64,000 nt of DNA from contig NZ_AP024643.1 in NCBI RefSeq assembly GCF_019977195.1, positions 930,001 to 994,000 of the forward strand. The letters are read 5' to 3'. The notes beneath the pieces are model-generated. The model did no database searches. It was not told the origin of the DNA and was given only the letters and a program-made list of their open reading frames with translations. Source of the DNA: Arthrobacter sp. StoSoilA2. Its GTDB lineage: Bacteria > Actinomycetota > Actinomycetes > Actinomycetales > Micrococcaceae. The position numbers and the translations under genes are program-made. The stretch's first letter is position 1; every line of letters begins with the position of its first letter. Positions 9,116 to 22,338 of this stretch are shown here, piece by piece.

Positions 9116-12100
9116 ATGAAAAAGGGAACACTTAACCCCTCGATCGAAAGTCTTCTCCGGAGCTGGCTTCCCACTAAACGCTGGTTCCCGGTGAAGAGCC
9201 CCGACTTTGCGCTGGAGCGTGTGGGCGGCTTCACCCTCCCATACCCCGAAGGTAGCGCCGGTTTGCAGGTTGAACTGCTCGCCGTAACGTATCGGACAGC
9301 CGACGGCGGTCCCCGGACCGACGTCGTCCAGGTGCCGTTGAGCTTCAGGAGCCAGCCGTTGCCGGATGCTCCCACTGCCTTGCTAGGGGAGATCACGGAC
9401 CCCGAACTGGGGCTCCGGCTCGTGTACGACGCCGTGTACGACACCGAGTTCATCACGGCGTGGCTGGACCTCATGCGCCGGGAGGCCACAGTGGGTGACG
9501 GCCTCGCCGCGGGCCATCTCACCCGCGGCCGTGTGGCCCTTCCGGAAGGACCCACTTCGGTCCGCGTGCTGTCCGGCGAGCAGTCCAACACGTCCGTCAT
9601 CATTGACGACGGCGGTTCGACGGCGATCGTGAAGATCTTCCGTGTGTTGGCAGCCGGCAGGAATCCCGAGGTGGAGTTGGGCGCTGCGCTGACGGCAGCA
9701 GGGACAACCGAGGTGCCCGCAACGTTGGGTTGGATCACAGGTTCCTGGGATGGCCAGGACCCAGGCGGTTCGGCGACCGGCGAGCTCACGGTGGCCCATG
9801 AATTCCTGCTGGGGGGACTGGACGCCTGGAGGCTGGCAGTCGAGGCCGCTGCAGCCGGCGCTGATTTCACCAAAGAGGCCCACGAACTCGGTGCTGCAAC
9901 AGCTACGGTCCACGCCAGGCTCGCGGAAACTTTCGGCACACTGGATGGACAGACGCAGGGCGCCGGCATCATTGCGACCCTGGCCCGGCGTGTCCGCCAG
10001 TCATGGGCAGAAGCGGCTTCCGCCGTCGGGCCTTATGAGGGCAACCTCGAAGAGCTGCTGGCCACGCTTCATCCCAGCGATGTGGGCCAGCTGCAACGCG
10101 TCCACGGCGACCTCCACCTTGGCCAGATCCTTAAGGTTCCCGGAAAGGCGGGGGCGCCGGGCAGGTGGGCCATCCTGGACTTCGAAGGCGAGCCCCTCCG
10201 GACCATTAACGAGCGCAACACTCCCGATCTCCCCTTGCGGGACGTCGTGGGAATGCTCCGTTCCTTCGACTACGCGGCAGGAGCCGCTGTCCGTGAGAAC
10301 GCCGAAGCCAAGGTGCCCGCAACATGGGCGGATGACTGCTCCACCGCGTTCCTGGCCGGCTACAGCGAAGTCATGCCGGGAACCATTGACCGCCGCTCGC
10401 CGCTCTTTGTGGCATTGTGGCTGGACAAGGCCTTATATGAGGTGGTCTATGAGTTGCGGAACCGGCCGGACTGGCTGTCCATTCCGGTCAACGCATCACG
10501 GCAAATCCTCGACAACACGAGCCGCGGCAAGCACGCCGCGGCTACAGCGGAAGGTAATGAAATGACAGGCTCTGCACGCACCGAACGGCCCCGAGTTCCC
10601 CTGCATGTGGACTCCGAGACCTTGGCCCGCGTGGCAGCTGGAGCCCACCACGCACCACACTCCGTGCTCGGCGCCCACCTGGACGATCACGGCCACGTCA
10701 CCATCCGGACCGTGAAGCACCTCGCCACGTCGGTAACGGTGGTGACGGAGGCCGGACGCACTGCCATGGAGCACGAGGCCAACGGCATTTGGGCCGCTGT
10801 CCTGGATCCGCTGCAACACGGCCATGTGCCGGACTACCGGCTGGAAGTGGTCTACGACGCCGAACCCGTCACCATTGATGACCCGTACCACTACCTGCCT
10901 ACCGTGGGCGAGGTGGACCTGCACCTGATCGGCGAAGGCCGGCACGAGCGCCTCTGGGATGTCCTTGGCGCCCACGTCCAGCATTACCGCTCTTCGCTGA
11001 GTGAAGTAGACGGTGTTTCCTTTGCTGTCTGGGCCCCGAACGCCCAAGCGGTTCGGGTCAAGGGTGATTTCAACGGCTGGGATGGCCGTAGCCACGCAAT
11101 GCGTTCCCTCGGCTCGTCCGGCGTCTGGGAAATCTTCATTCCCGGGGTTGTAGCAGGGGCGTGCTACAAATACGAGATCCTGACCCGCGGCGGCCACTGG
11201 GTTGAGAAGGCGGACCCCTTGGCCTTCGGCACGGAGGTTCCACCGCTGACGGCATCCCGCGTGGTGGACTCCAGCTACCGCTTCAAGGACGCGGAGTGGA
11301 TGACTGCGCGCGCCGAAAAGGACCCGCACAACTCGCCCATGAGCGTTTACGAAGTCCATTTGGGATCCTGGCGCCTTGGCCTGGGCTACAAGGAGCTGGC
11401 CAAGGAACTGGTTGACTACGTGAAGTGGCTTGGTTTCACCCACGTGGAATTCATGCCCGTAGCAGAACACCCGTTCGGTGGCTCGTGGGGCTACCAGGTC
11501 ACGTCCTACTTTGCGCCCACGTCCAGGTTCGGGCACCCGGACGAGTTCCGTTTCCTTGTGGACTCCCTGCACCAGGCAGGCATCGGTGTCCTGCTGGACT
11601 GGGTCCCTGCACACTTCCCCAAGGATTCCTGGGCGCTGGCCCGTTTTGACGGCGAGGCACTGTACGAGCACTCGGATCCCAATCTGGGCGAACACCCGGA
11701 CTGGGGCACCCTCATATTCGACTTCGGACGCACCGAGGTACGCAACTTCCTGGTTGCCAACGCACTGTACTGGCTCGAAGAATTCCACATTGACGGACTC
11801 CGCGTTGACGCCGTGGCGTCCATGATCTATCTGGACTACTCGCGCGAGGAAGGACAGTGGCAACCCAACAAGTTCGGCGGCCGCGAGAACCTCGAAGCAA
11901 TTTCCTTCATGCAGGAGGTCAACGCGACCGTCTACAAGACGCACCCCGGAGCCGTCACCATCGCAGAGGAATCCACTGCATTCCCAGGTGTAACGGCACC
12001 CACCAATCATGGCGGGCTCGGGTTTGGCCTCAAATGGAACATGGGCTGGATGCACGACTCCCTGAAGTACATCTCCGAAGACCCCATCAACCGCAGGTGG

Positions 12101-12772
12101 CACCACGGCACCATCACGTTCTCCATGGTCTACGCCTTCTCGGAGAACTTCCTCCTGCCCATCAGCCATGACGAAGTAGTCCACGGCAAGGGATCAATGC
12201 TTCGGAAGATGCCGGGTGACCGTTGGCAGCAACTGGCAAACCTTCGGGCCTTCTTCGCCTACCAGTGGGCACACCCCGGTAAGCAGCTCATTTTCATGGG
12301 CACCGAATTCGGCCAGGAAGCCGAGTGGTCGGAGCAGTACGGACTTGACTGGTTCCTGGCTGACATCCCGGCGCATCGTGGGCTCCAACTCCTGGTCCGC
12401 GACCTCAACGACCTATACAAGTCAACGCCTGCACTGCATGTACGCGATAACGAACCCGGTGGCTTCCAGTGGATCAACGGTGGAGACGCCGACCACAACG
12501 TGCTGACTTTCATTCGCTGGGACCACGACGGCAAGCCTTTGGTGTGCGCAGTCAATTTCTCGGGGGGCCCGCACAACGATTACATCCTGGGAGTGCCAGA
12601 AGCAGGGGAGTGGGTTGAAGTCCTGAATACGGACTCCGGGACCTACGGTGGTTCGGGTGTCATCAATGCCGGAACATTGAAGGCTGCGTCACCGGGGACT
12701 GACGGCCAGCCGGCAGCATTGACCGTGACTCTTCCACCGCTGGGAGCCTCGTGGTTCGCGTTGGCTGACTAG
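9116..12772 (+). CDS. glgB: Maltokinase (Mak/Pep2) fused to 1,4-alpha-glucan branching enzyme GlgB
   Basis: A single 1218-residue frame. Residues 1 to about 475 are maltokinase, which phosphorylates maltose to maltose-1-phosphate: N-terminal cap SWLPTKRWFP, then the kinase blocks RVHGDLHLGQIL (about residue 328) and WAILDFEGEP. Residues 483-1218 are a complete GlgB of about 736 residues, the usual actinobacterial length, with a duplicated N-terminal beta domain, GLRVDAVASM (nucleophile Asp), TIAEESTAFPG (Glu) and ISHDEVVHGKGS. At the junction an in-frame ATG (10562) follows GGAAGG (10549-10554) with spacing suited to initiation, so a separate GlgB may also be made. An out-of-frame TAATGA sits just before it. 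A true fusion and a one-base frameshift that merged two genes are both possible. Confidence 0.92.
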   Translation: MKKGTLNPSIESLLRSWLPTKRWFPVKSPDFALERVGGFTLPYPEGSAGLQVELLAVTYRTADGGPRTDVVQVPLSFRSQPLPDAPTALLGEITDPELGLRLVYDAVYDTEFITAWLDLMRREATVGDGLAAGHLTRGRVALPEGPTSVRVLSGEQSNTSVIIDDGGSTAIVKIFRVLAAGRNPEVELGAALTAAGTTEVPATLGWITGSWDGQDPGGSATGELTVAHEFLLGGLDAWRLAVEAAAAGADFTKEAHELGAATATVHARLAETFGTLDGQTQGAGIIATLARRVRQSWAEAASAVGPYEGNLEELLATLHPSDVGQLQRVHGDLHLGQILKVPGKAGAPGRWAILDFEGEPLRTINERNTPDLPLRDVVGMLRSFDYAAGAAVRENAEAKVPATWADDCSTAFLAGYSEVMPGTIDRRSPLFVALWLDKALYEVVYELRNRPDWLSIPVNASRQILDNTSRGKHAAATAEGNEMTGSARTERPRVPLHVDSETLARVAAGAHHAPHSVLGAHLDDHGHVTIRTVKHLATSVTVVTEAGRTAMEHEANGIWAAVLDPLQHGHVPDYRLEVVYDAEPVTIDDPYHYLPTVGEVDLHLIGEGRHERLWDVLGAHVQHYRSSLSEVDGVSFAVWAPNAQAVRVKGDFNGWDGRSHAMRSLGSSGVWEIFIPGVVAGACYKYEILTRGGHWVEKADPLAFGTEVPPLTASRVVDSSYRFKDAEWMTARAEKDPHNSPMSVYEVHLGSWRLGLGYKELAKELVDYVKWLGFTHVEFMPVAEHPFGGSWGYQVTSYFAPTSRFGHPDEFRFLVDSLHQAGIGVLLDWVPAHFPKDSWALARFDGEALYEHSDPNLGEHPDWGTLIFDFGRTEVRNFLVANALYWLEEFHIDGLRVDAVASMIYLDYSREEGQWQPNKFGGRENLEAISFMQEVNATVYKTHPGAVTIAEESTAFPGVTAPTNHGGLGFGLKWNMGWMHDSLKYISEDPINRRWHHGTITFSMVYAFSENFLLPISHDEVVHGKGSMLRKMPGDRWQQLANLRAFFAYQWAHPGKQLIFMGTEFGQEAEWSEQYGLDWFLADIPAHRGLQLLVRDLNDLYKSTPALHVRDNEPGGFQWINGGDADHNVLTFIRWDHDGKPLVCAVNFSGGPHNDYILGVPEAGEWVEVLNTDSGTYGGSGVINAGTLKAASPGTDGQPAALTVTLPPLGASWFALAD

Positions 12773-12783
12773 TTCCGTGGAAC

Positions 12784-12820
12784 AGGGAGGGTCTGGTGCT
12801 TGCCGCTCCGGGCCCTCCTT
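12784..12820 (+). terminator. Hairpin after glgB
   Basis: AGGGAGGG (12784-12791) pairs with CCCTCCTT (12813-12820), eight pairs with one G-U, around a 21-base loop. It lies 12 bases after the glgB stop and before the rrn promoter. There is no long T tract, only TT, so termination strength is uncertain. Confidence 0.5.
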
Positions 12821-12873
12821 CCGTGTGTTTCAGGGGTTTCAGAGGTGATGAAGGAGACCTCTGCCAGTGGGCT

Positions 12874-12902
12874 TTGCCATCTCGCTGGAGTAGGGGTATA
12901 GT
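12874..12902 (+). promoter_or_regulatory. rrn operon promoter
   Basis: TTGCCA (12874-12879) and TATAGT (12897-12902) are separated by exactly 17 bases, close to the primary sigma factor consensus and about 360 bases before the 16S gene. Other promoters may exist in the leader. Confidence 0.65.
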
Positions 12903-13262
12903 TAGTACCCGCGCTGGTCCCCGAGTGGAGATCGCCAAGCCGACAAGATACCGCAAGGAAAAATCAAGTCATGCTTGCCGATTTGACTCCGAGAGGTCCA
13001 GCCGGTAAGTTTGAAAAGTTGCTCCGGAGCGATCCAGCGAAGGCTGGTGGTACTGCTTTGGAATAGTGACCTGTTGTTTGAGAACTCAATAGTGTGCCAA
13101 GTTTGTTGATGCCGATTGTTTTTTTGATTGGTTGAAATTATGGCCAGGCTGCTGCGCACCCCCGTGTGTGGTGGTTTGGTTTTCAGCTGGTTTCGAATTT
13201 TGTGCAGCCGTGTTCGCCGTTATTTCCGGTGGGTGTGGTTGTGTCTGTTTGATTTTTTGTTT

Positions 13263-18490
<5,228 letters not shown>

Positions 18491-18639
18491 CCACACACAA
18501 CACACTGCACGCGTCCACTATGTGGTTCCCGAACAACAACCGTTCCAGGAACCAACAACTGAATACACAACACCACAGTTGTAACCACACAGTCTTCCCA
18601 CCCCACACCCCAAAACCGGTGCGCGGGACGGGTAACAAG

Positions 18640-18758
18640 GTTACGGCGGTCATAGCGTGGGGGAAACGCCCGGTCCCATTCCGAACCCGGAAGCTAAGAC
18701 CCACAGCGCCGATGGTACTGCACCCGGGAGGGTGTGGGAGAGTAGGACACCGCCGGAC
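18640..18758 (+). rRNA. rrf: 5S ribosomal RNA
   Basis: About 119 nt. The 5' arm GTTACGGCGGTC pairs with the 3' arm ACACCGCCGGAC. The conserved CCATTCCGAACCCGGAAGCTAA core (loops B and C) lies at about 18677-18698. It is separated from 23S by about 150 bases that hold the right arm of the 23S processing stem. Confidence 0.95.
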
Positions 18759-18770
18759 ACACATTAGGTA

Positions 18771-18803
18771 GAGACCCCCAACCCACACAGGGTTGGGGGT
18801 CTC
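18771..18803 (+). terminator. rrn operon terminator hairpin
   Basis: A perfect 14-bp stem: GAGACCCCCAACCC (18771-18784) and its complement (18790-18803) around the loop ACACA. It sits 12 bases after 5S rRNA. There is no downstream T tract, but the very stable stem and its position fit an rrn terminator. Confidence 0.85.
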
Positions 18804-18853
18804 CCGCATTAAAGCGACTGCATTCAAACGAGAAAAAACAGACCAACTCAAGA

Positions 18854-18882
18854 CAAGCCCCGACCACCACAGCCGGGGCTTG
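18854..18882. terminator. Hairpin between rrn and the patatin gene
   Basis: CAAGCCCCG (18854-18862) pairs perfectly with CGGGGCTTG (18874-18882). It lies 35 bases beyond the stop of the minus-strand patatin gene and could also act as a second barrier to rrn transcription. Confidence 0.55.
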
Positions 18883-18916
18883 ACCCATTTAACCCGTGTT
18901 TAGCTATGCCCCGTGT

Positions 18917-19987
18917 TTAGCCGTTCCAGAACCCATCGAGTTGCTCCGCCAGTGTTCGGCCTTGGTCGTAACCGGCATGCGCAGCTGCCGGACGTAACGA
19001 CAGGTCCATTGCATTGGCTCCGAACATGTGCTCGGAGCTGCCCTCCGGGAAGATTGTTTCGACCCGGCTGCCGCCGGCACGTAATTCGTCGACCTGCGCG
19101 GCGAGATGCAGGCCCCACTCCAGCGGAGTCCGTGTTCTGCCCCCAAATGGTGACAGCACCAGGACGCGTGCGTATACCGAAGCCAGGTCCGCATTCTCGG
19201 CGTTGGATCGGTAACCGCCGTCAATGTATCGGCTGTCACCGATGCTGTAGGCGAACCCACTGGCGCAACTGGCGGCTACAGCATCCACCAGTTCCACTCC
19301 GCTGTGACGATCGAACTGGACCGGCTGACCCGTTACGGCGTCCACGGCAGTGATGAGCACTGTTCGCTGGGGCCATTGCAAACTTGGGAGTCGGGAGGCA
19401 ACTGTTGCACGCCACTGTCTTTGCCTTGATTCGTCCGCACTAGCAGGCAGCTCGAGCGCTGCAGCGCCCATCTTGCGACGCATATCGGCAGGATCCTTCG
19501 ACGCCTCAATGATCTTTTGTGTTCGTTCCAATTGATCCACCACACGCCGCACTGGACCGGACCGGACTGGACTGGATTGTGCTGGACCGGACTGTGCTGG
19601 ACCGGACTGTGCTGGACTGGGCTGTGCTGGACCGGACTGTGCTGGCCAGGACTGCGGCGGCCGTGGCTGGGGTGGCGCGGCAAGGATAGCTGTATACAGT
19701 TCTGACGGGCTCGCGCCAGCTATCTGTGCCGCTGCGGTGGAGCCAGCCGATGTGCCCACCGTCAAGTCGGCCGTGGTCACATCCAAGCCGGCATCCAACA
19801 TTCCTGCGATGACGCCGATCAGCCACGCATTGCCCGTGGATCCACCGCCACCAAGCACCAGCGCTCGTCCGGCTGTTTGCCCGGGAATCGTGGCGGGTGT
19901 TTCCCGCGGCTGGTCCTGGGCAGACCGTGGCTGCCCGGAAGTGGTGGTCGAGGTGCCGGGCAGGGTTGAAAAAGGTGTTGTGTTCAT
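18917..19987 (-). CDS. Patatin-like phospholipase with internal repeat linker
   Basis: A 356-residue protein from ATG 19987; a longer in-frame start at 20071 is less likely because it lacks a ribosome site and would add a basic, low-complexity tail. The patatin fold marks are the oxyanion-hole block GGGGSTGNAW (residues 46-55), the nucleophile elbow GTSAGS with Ser80, and the Asp-Gly of the catalytic dyad at 256-257 (YIDGGYRS). The family hydrolyses acyl ester lipids. Residues about 105-148 are an unusual Pro/Gln/Ser/Gly-rich insertion encoded by a 15-bp tandem repeat. No export signal is seen. The substrate is unknown. A 19-codon mini-ORF with a strong ribosome site lies 46 bases upstream. 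Confidence 0.85.
   Translation of the reverse strand: MNTTPFSTLPGTSTTTSGQPRSAQDQPRETPATIPGQTAGRALVLGGGGSTGNAWLIGVIAGMLDAGLDVTTADLTVGTSAGSTAAAQIAGASPSELYTAILAAPPQPRPPQSWPAQSGPAQPSPAQSGPAQSGPAQSSPVRSGPVRRVVDQLERTQKIIEASKDPADMRRKMGAAALELPASADESRQRQWRATVASRLPSLQWPQRTVLITAVDAVTGQPVQFDRHSGVELVDAVAASCASGFAYSIGDSRYIDGGYRSNAENADLASVYARVLVLSPFGGRTRTPLEWGLHLAAQVDELRAGGSRVETIFPEGSSEHMFGANAMDLSLRPAAAHAGYDQGRTLAEQLDGFWNG
19579..19653. repeat. 15-bp tandem repeat inside the patatin gene (5 units)
   Basis: Five consecutive 15-base units with the consensus GTGCTGGACCGGACT; units 1, 2 and 4 are identical and units 3 and 5 differ at three positions. The unit is five codons, so copy-number change would keep the frame. 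The repeat encodes alternating Gly/Ser-Pro-Ala-Gln on the minus strand. Confidence 0.9.
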
Positions 19988-20033
19988 GGGAGTCGCCTTT
20001 CGCGAATTGCCTCTGTGGCGCTCCCGTTGGCGA

Positions 20034-20093
20034 CTAGCTGAGTCGCGAGATCGTGTCCTGCGGGGGAGCACCCATTTCGGATACTGCGTTCAT
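20034..20093 (-). CDS. Putative 19-residue leader peptide upstream of the patatin gene
   Basis: Reads MNAVSEMGAPPQDTISRLS then TAG. It has the strongest ribosome site in the neighbourhood, AGGAGG at 20102-20107, 8 bases before its ATG. The frame differs from the patatin gene, which starts 46 bases after this stop and has a much weaker site. It could be a translated leader that controls or couples patatin expression. No family is recognised and there is no run of one amino acid to suggest classical attenuation. Confidence 0.45.
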   Translation of the reverse strand: MNAVSEMGAPPQDTISRLS

Positions 20094-20107
20094 GGGTCTC
20101 ACCTCCT

Positions 20108-20127
20108 GTTGATAGATCACGATCAAC
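20108..20127. promoter_or_regulatory. Inverted repeat next to the patatin leader ribosome site
   Basis: GTTGAT and ATCAAC face each other across 8 bases directly upstream of the AGGAGG of the mini-ORF. It could be an operator or an mRNA hairpin. Arms are 6 bp. Confidence 0.4.
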
Positions 20128-20239
20128 GGGACTCTAACACCGCGCTGACAAGCTGCGCAACAAAGCCATGCTCCAGCAGCCGGGGTGGACATGGTTGCCG
20201 GGGGAAATGCGCGTTTCGGCCCCGGTAGAGTTGGTGGTC

Positions 20240-20734
20240 ATGGACAGTATTTTCAGTCATCCCGAGCCGGAGCCTGAGCCCTCGTCACAGGACACCAACG
20301 ACCTCGAACCCCTGGTGGTGACAGTGGTGGTGCCAACCAGCGTTTCACATGCCTTTTTGGGTTTTACGGACCATCCCCATCTGTGGTGGCCGCTTGAGGA
20401 GGAGAGTGTGTTCGGCGCGGGATCACACGTGGAATTCGAGGAGAACCTGATCCTGGAGACGGCCGAGGACGGGCGCACTTCGGTTTGGGGAACCATCGAT
20501 GACTGGCAGCCGCCGTTGTCCTTCCATGCAAGCTGGTATCCGGCGAGCACGCCCCTCTGGTCCACGGAATTGAGGGTCTCGTTCAGGGCGGTTGAGGGTG
20601 GCACGGAGGTGCGGTTGGTTCATGACGGTTGGGAAGGTGCAGAGGATCCTGCTGCCAGCCGGGCATCGTATGCGGAAGGTTGGCCTCGCGTCCTGGAACG
20701 CTATGTACGGTTCATGGGCGGGACAGTTGCCTAG
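20240..20734 (+). CDS. SRPBCC (START-like/AHSA1) domain protein
   Basis: A 164-residue protein from ATG 20240; the in-frame extension upstream has no clear start signal. After an acidic, proline-rich tail (PEPEPEPSSQD), a single SRPBCC-type fold starts near VTVVVPTSVSHAFLGFTDHPHLWWP. It continues through VEFEENLILET and LRVSFRAVEGGTEVRLVHDGWEG and ends in a helix with YAEGWPRVLERYVRFM, the usual end of AHSA1/polyketide-cyclase-like domains. These domains bind hydrophobic ligands; the ligand and role are unknown. The following GNAT gene overlaps or abuts it, suggesting co-transcription. Confidence 0.7.
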   Translation: MDSIFSHPEPEPEPSSQDTNDLEPLVVTVVVPTSVSHAFLGFTDHPHLWWPLEEESVFGAGSHVEFEENLILETAEDGRTSVWGTIDDWQPPLSFHASWYPASTPLWSTELRVSFRAVEGGTEVRLVHDGWEGAEDPAASRASYAEGWPRVLERYVRFMGGTVA

Positions 20735-21251
20735 GGTCAGGCGACTTCGTGCTGAGGATTGGTCACTCCTGAAGAAAGTCCGGCTGGAAATGCTGACGGA
20801 CACGCCCATGGCTTATGTCGAAAGCCTGGAGGCAGCGCGACGGCAAACGGATGCGCAGTGGCAGGAGCGGACTGCCGCCATGGCCGGCGATTCCAGCGTG
20901 ACGTTGGTGGCTGACGGCGGCGTGGATGGAAGTCCGTTCTGTGCACTGATGAGGGTTGTCGTGAAACATCCTCAAGACCCGCAGAAGCCCCTTCAGGCCA
21001 TGCTGATAAGTGTCTACGTTGCCCCCGAACATCGAGGTTTGGGGTTGGCTGATGAACTCCTTCACGAGGCGTGCGAGGCTGCCCGGGTCGATTTGGGTGC
21101 CAAGGTCTTGGAGTTGGGCGTCCACGAGGACAATACTAGGGCGCTGGCTTTCTACCGGCGGCACGGTTTCAACACGACAGGGGACAGTCGGCCGTATCCG
21201 CAGGACACGTCCAAACGGGAACTGGTCATGGAAAAGGTCCTGGAGCAGTAG
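20703..21251 (+). CDS. GNAT family N-acetyltransferase
   Basis: About 182 residues. The start is uncertain: ATG 20703 overlaps the SRPBCC gene by 32 bases, and TTG 20727, just behind GGGCGGG, would fit the usual GNAT beginning at PRVRRLRAEDWSLLKKVRLEML. The acetyl-CoA binding motif A is clear as VYVAPEHRGLGLADELL, and motif B as ELGVHEDNTRALAFYRRHGF near the C-terminus. It transfers an acetyl group from acetyl-CoA to an amine; the substrate cannot be predicted. It converges on the LacI-type regulator gene with 44 bases between, where CCCGG-TTT-CCGGG (21271-21283) may be a weak terminator. Confidence 0.8.
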   Translation: MYGSWAGQLPRVRRLRAEDWSLLKKVRLEMLTDTPMAYVESLEAARRQTDAQWQERTAAMAGDSSVTLVADGGVDGSPFCALMRVVVKHPQDPQKPLQAMLISVYVAPEHRGLGLADELLHEACEAARVDLGAKVLELGVHEDNTRALAFYRRHGFNTTGDSRPYPQDTSKRELVMEKVLEQ

Positions 21252-21295
21252 CCGTTGGTTGAGGCGGGAGCCCGGTTTCCGGGATGAGCGCCAGC

Positions 21296-22318
21296 CTAGG
21301 TAGCGTCGCTCCTGGGCACGGCCGTGCTCGAACGAACCACGAGCCTGGTGGGGTGTTCAGTATCGGACGGTTCAAGGACCAGGCCATTGTTGATGGCGCC
21401 CAGTAAGGTGCGTACGGCCAGTGCTCCTTGCCCCTTCGCGTCCTGGTCGATGGTGGTGAGGCCCATGACCTTGCCGAGGTCGTGTCCGTCGATGCCGATG
21501 ACCGAGAGGTCCTCTGGAATCCGCAGGCCGAAGTCACGCGCAGCAAGAATGGTGCCGATGGCCATCTCGTCTGATGCCGCGAACACCGCTGTTGGTCGCT
21601 CTGGTGCGCCTCCCAGCAATTGTCGGGCAGCGGCGTAAGCGCCTTCGATAGTGAAGTCGGCGGAAACGATCCATTCGGGCCGAACCTGGCAGCCGGCGTC
21701 GTTCATTGCTTTCTCGAAACCTCCGCGCCGTGTCCCCGGAAGCTGGAAGTCCTGCTCGTATGCTTCTTCGCCGGTCATGTGGGCGATCTTGGTGTGACCC
21801 AGGCCGATCAGGTGGTTGGTGGCTTGCTGTGCAATCGCAGAATCATCGATCCGGATGGTGGACGCCCCCGGAAGGGGGCCGCCGATTCCAACGATCGGCC
21901 GGTGCACGGCGAGGAGCTGCTGCATCTCGTCCTCGCTGAGCTCCAGGGAGACTGCAATGACCGCGTCCACGCGCTTGCGCAGCAGGAAGTCGTTGAACAC
22001 ACTGTGCCGGTGTTGAGGGTCTTCCCCGATGTTGTAGAGCGTGAGGTCGTATCCGGCACTCAGGAGCGCCGCGGAGGCACCCTCGATCACCGCTGAATAG
22101 AACCAGCGGTGGACCGAGGGCACCACCAGGCCAACGTTGTGGGTGCGGCCGGAAGCCAGGCTCGAGGCGTGATAGGAGAGCACGAAGCCAAGCTCGGCTG
22201 CGGCTGCACGTGCCCGTTCCCGGCTGGCGGGGGAGACGTTGCCTTTGCCACTGAGCGCGCGTGAAACCGTGGCAACGGAGAGTCCCGATCTCTCGGCTAC
22301 GTCCTTGATGCCGGTCAT
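21296..22318 (-). CDS. LacI family regulator of the maltose/alpha-glucoside locus
   Basis: A 340-residue repressor. Residues 1-50 form the DNA-binding headpiece IKDVAERSGLSVATVSRALSG with the hinge helix near ELGFVLSYHASSLASG. The rest is the periplasmic-binding-protein-like effector domain (NVGLVVPSVHRWF, VAASDEMAIG-like block FAASDEMAIG, SVIGIDGHDLGKVMGLTTIDQD). GAGGAG precedes ATG 22318. The neighbouring alpha-glucosidase and mal genes, and two LacI-type palindromes at 24125-24142 and 24212-24229, suggest that it represses this locus until maltose or a related sugar binds. Sugar specificity is inferred from context. Confidence 0.9.
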   Translation of the reverse strand: MTGIKDVAERSGLSVATVSRALSGKGNVSPASRERARAAAAELGFVLSYHASSLASGRTHNVGLVVPSVHRWFYSAVIEGASAALLSAGYDLTLYNIGEDPQHRHSVFNDFLLRKRVDAVIAVSLELSEDEMQQLLAVHRPIVGIGGPLPGASTIRIDDSAIAQQATNHLIGLGHTKIAHMTGEEAYEQDFQLPGTRRGGFEKAMNDAGCQVRPEWIVSADFTIEGAYAAARQLLGGAPERPTAVFAASDEMAIGTILAARDFGLRIPEDLSVIGIDGHDLGKVMGLTTIDQDAKGQGALAVRTLLGAINNGLVLEPSDTEHPTRLVVRSSTAVPRSDAT

Positions 22319-22338
22319 GCTGCTCCTCGGTGGGAAAG

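Larger units (their letters stand above)
12773..13262 (+). other. Non-coding rrn promoter and leader region
   Basis: The roughly 490 bases between glgB and 16S rRNA hold the post-glgB hairpin, a sigma70-like promoter at 12874-12902, and a leader with TGTTTGAGAACTCAATAGTG at about 13074-13093. The same type of block recurs in the 16S-23S spacer and is usual in actinobacterial rrn leaders, in antitermination and processing regions. Short open frames here are not considered genes. Confidence 0.75.

Noticed and set aside
10496..12184. 562-codon frame on the minus strand inside glgB
   Set aside because: Third-position GC bias leaves the antisense frame open; the plus strand encodes all GlgB motifs.
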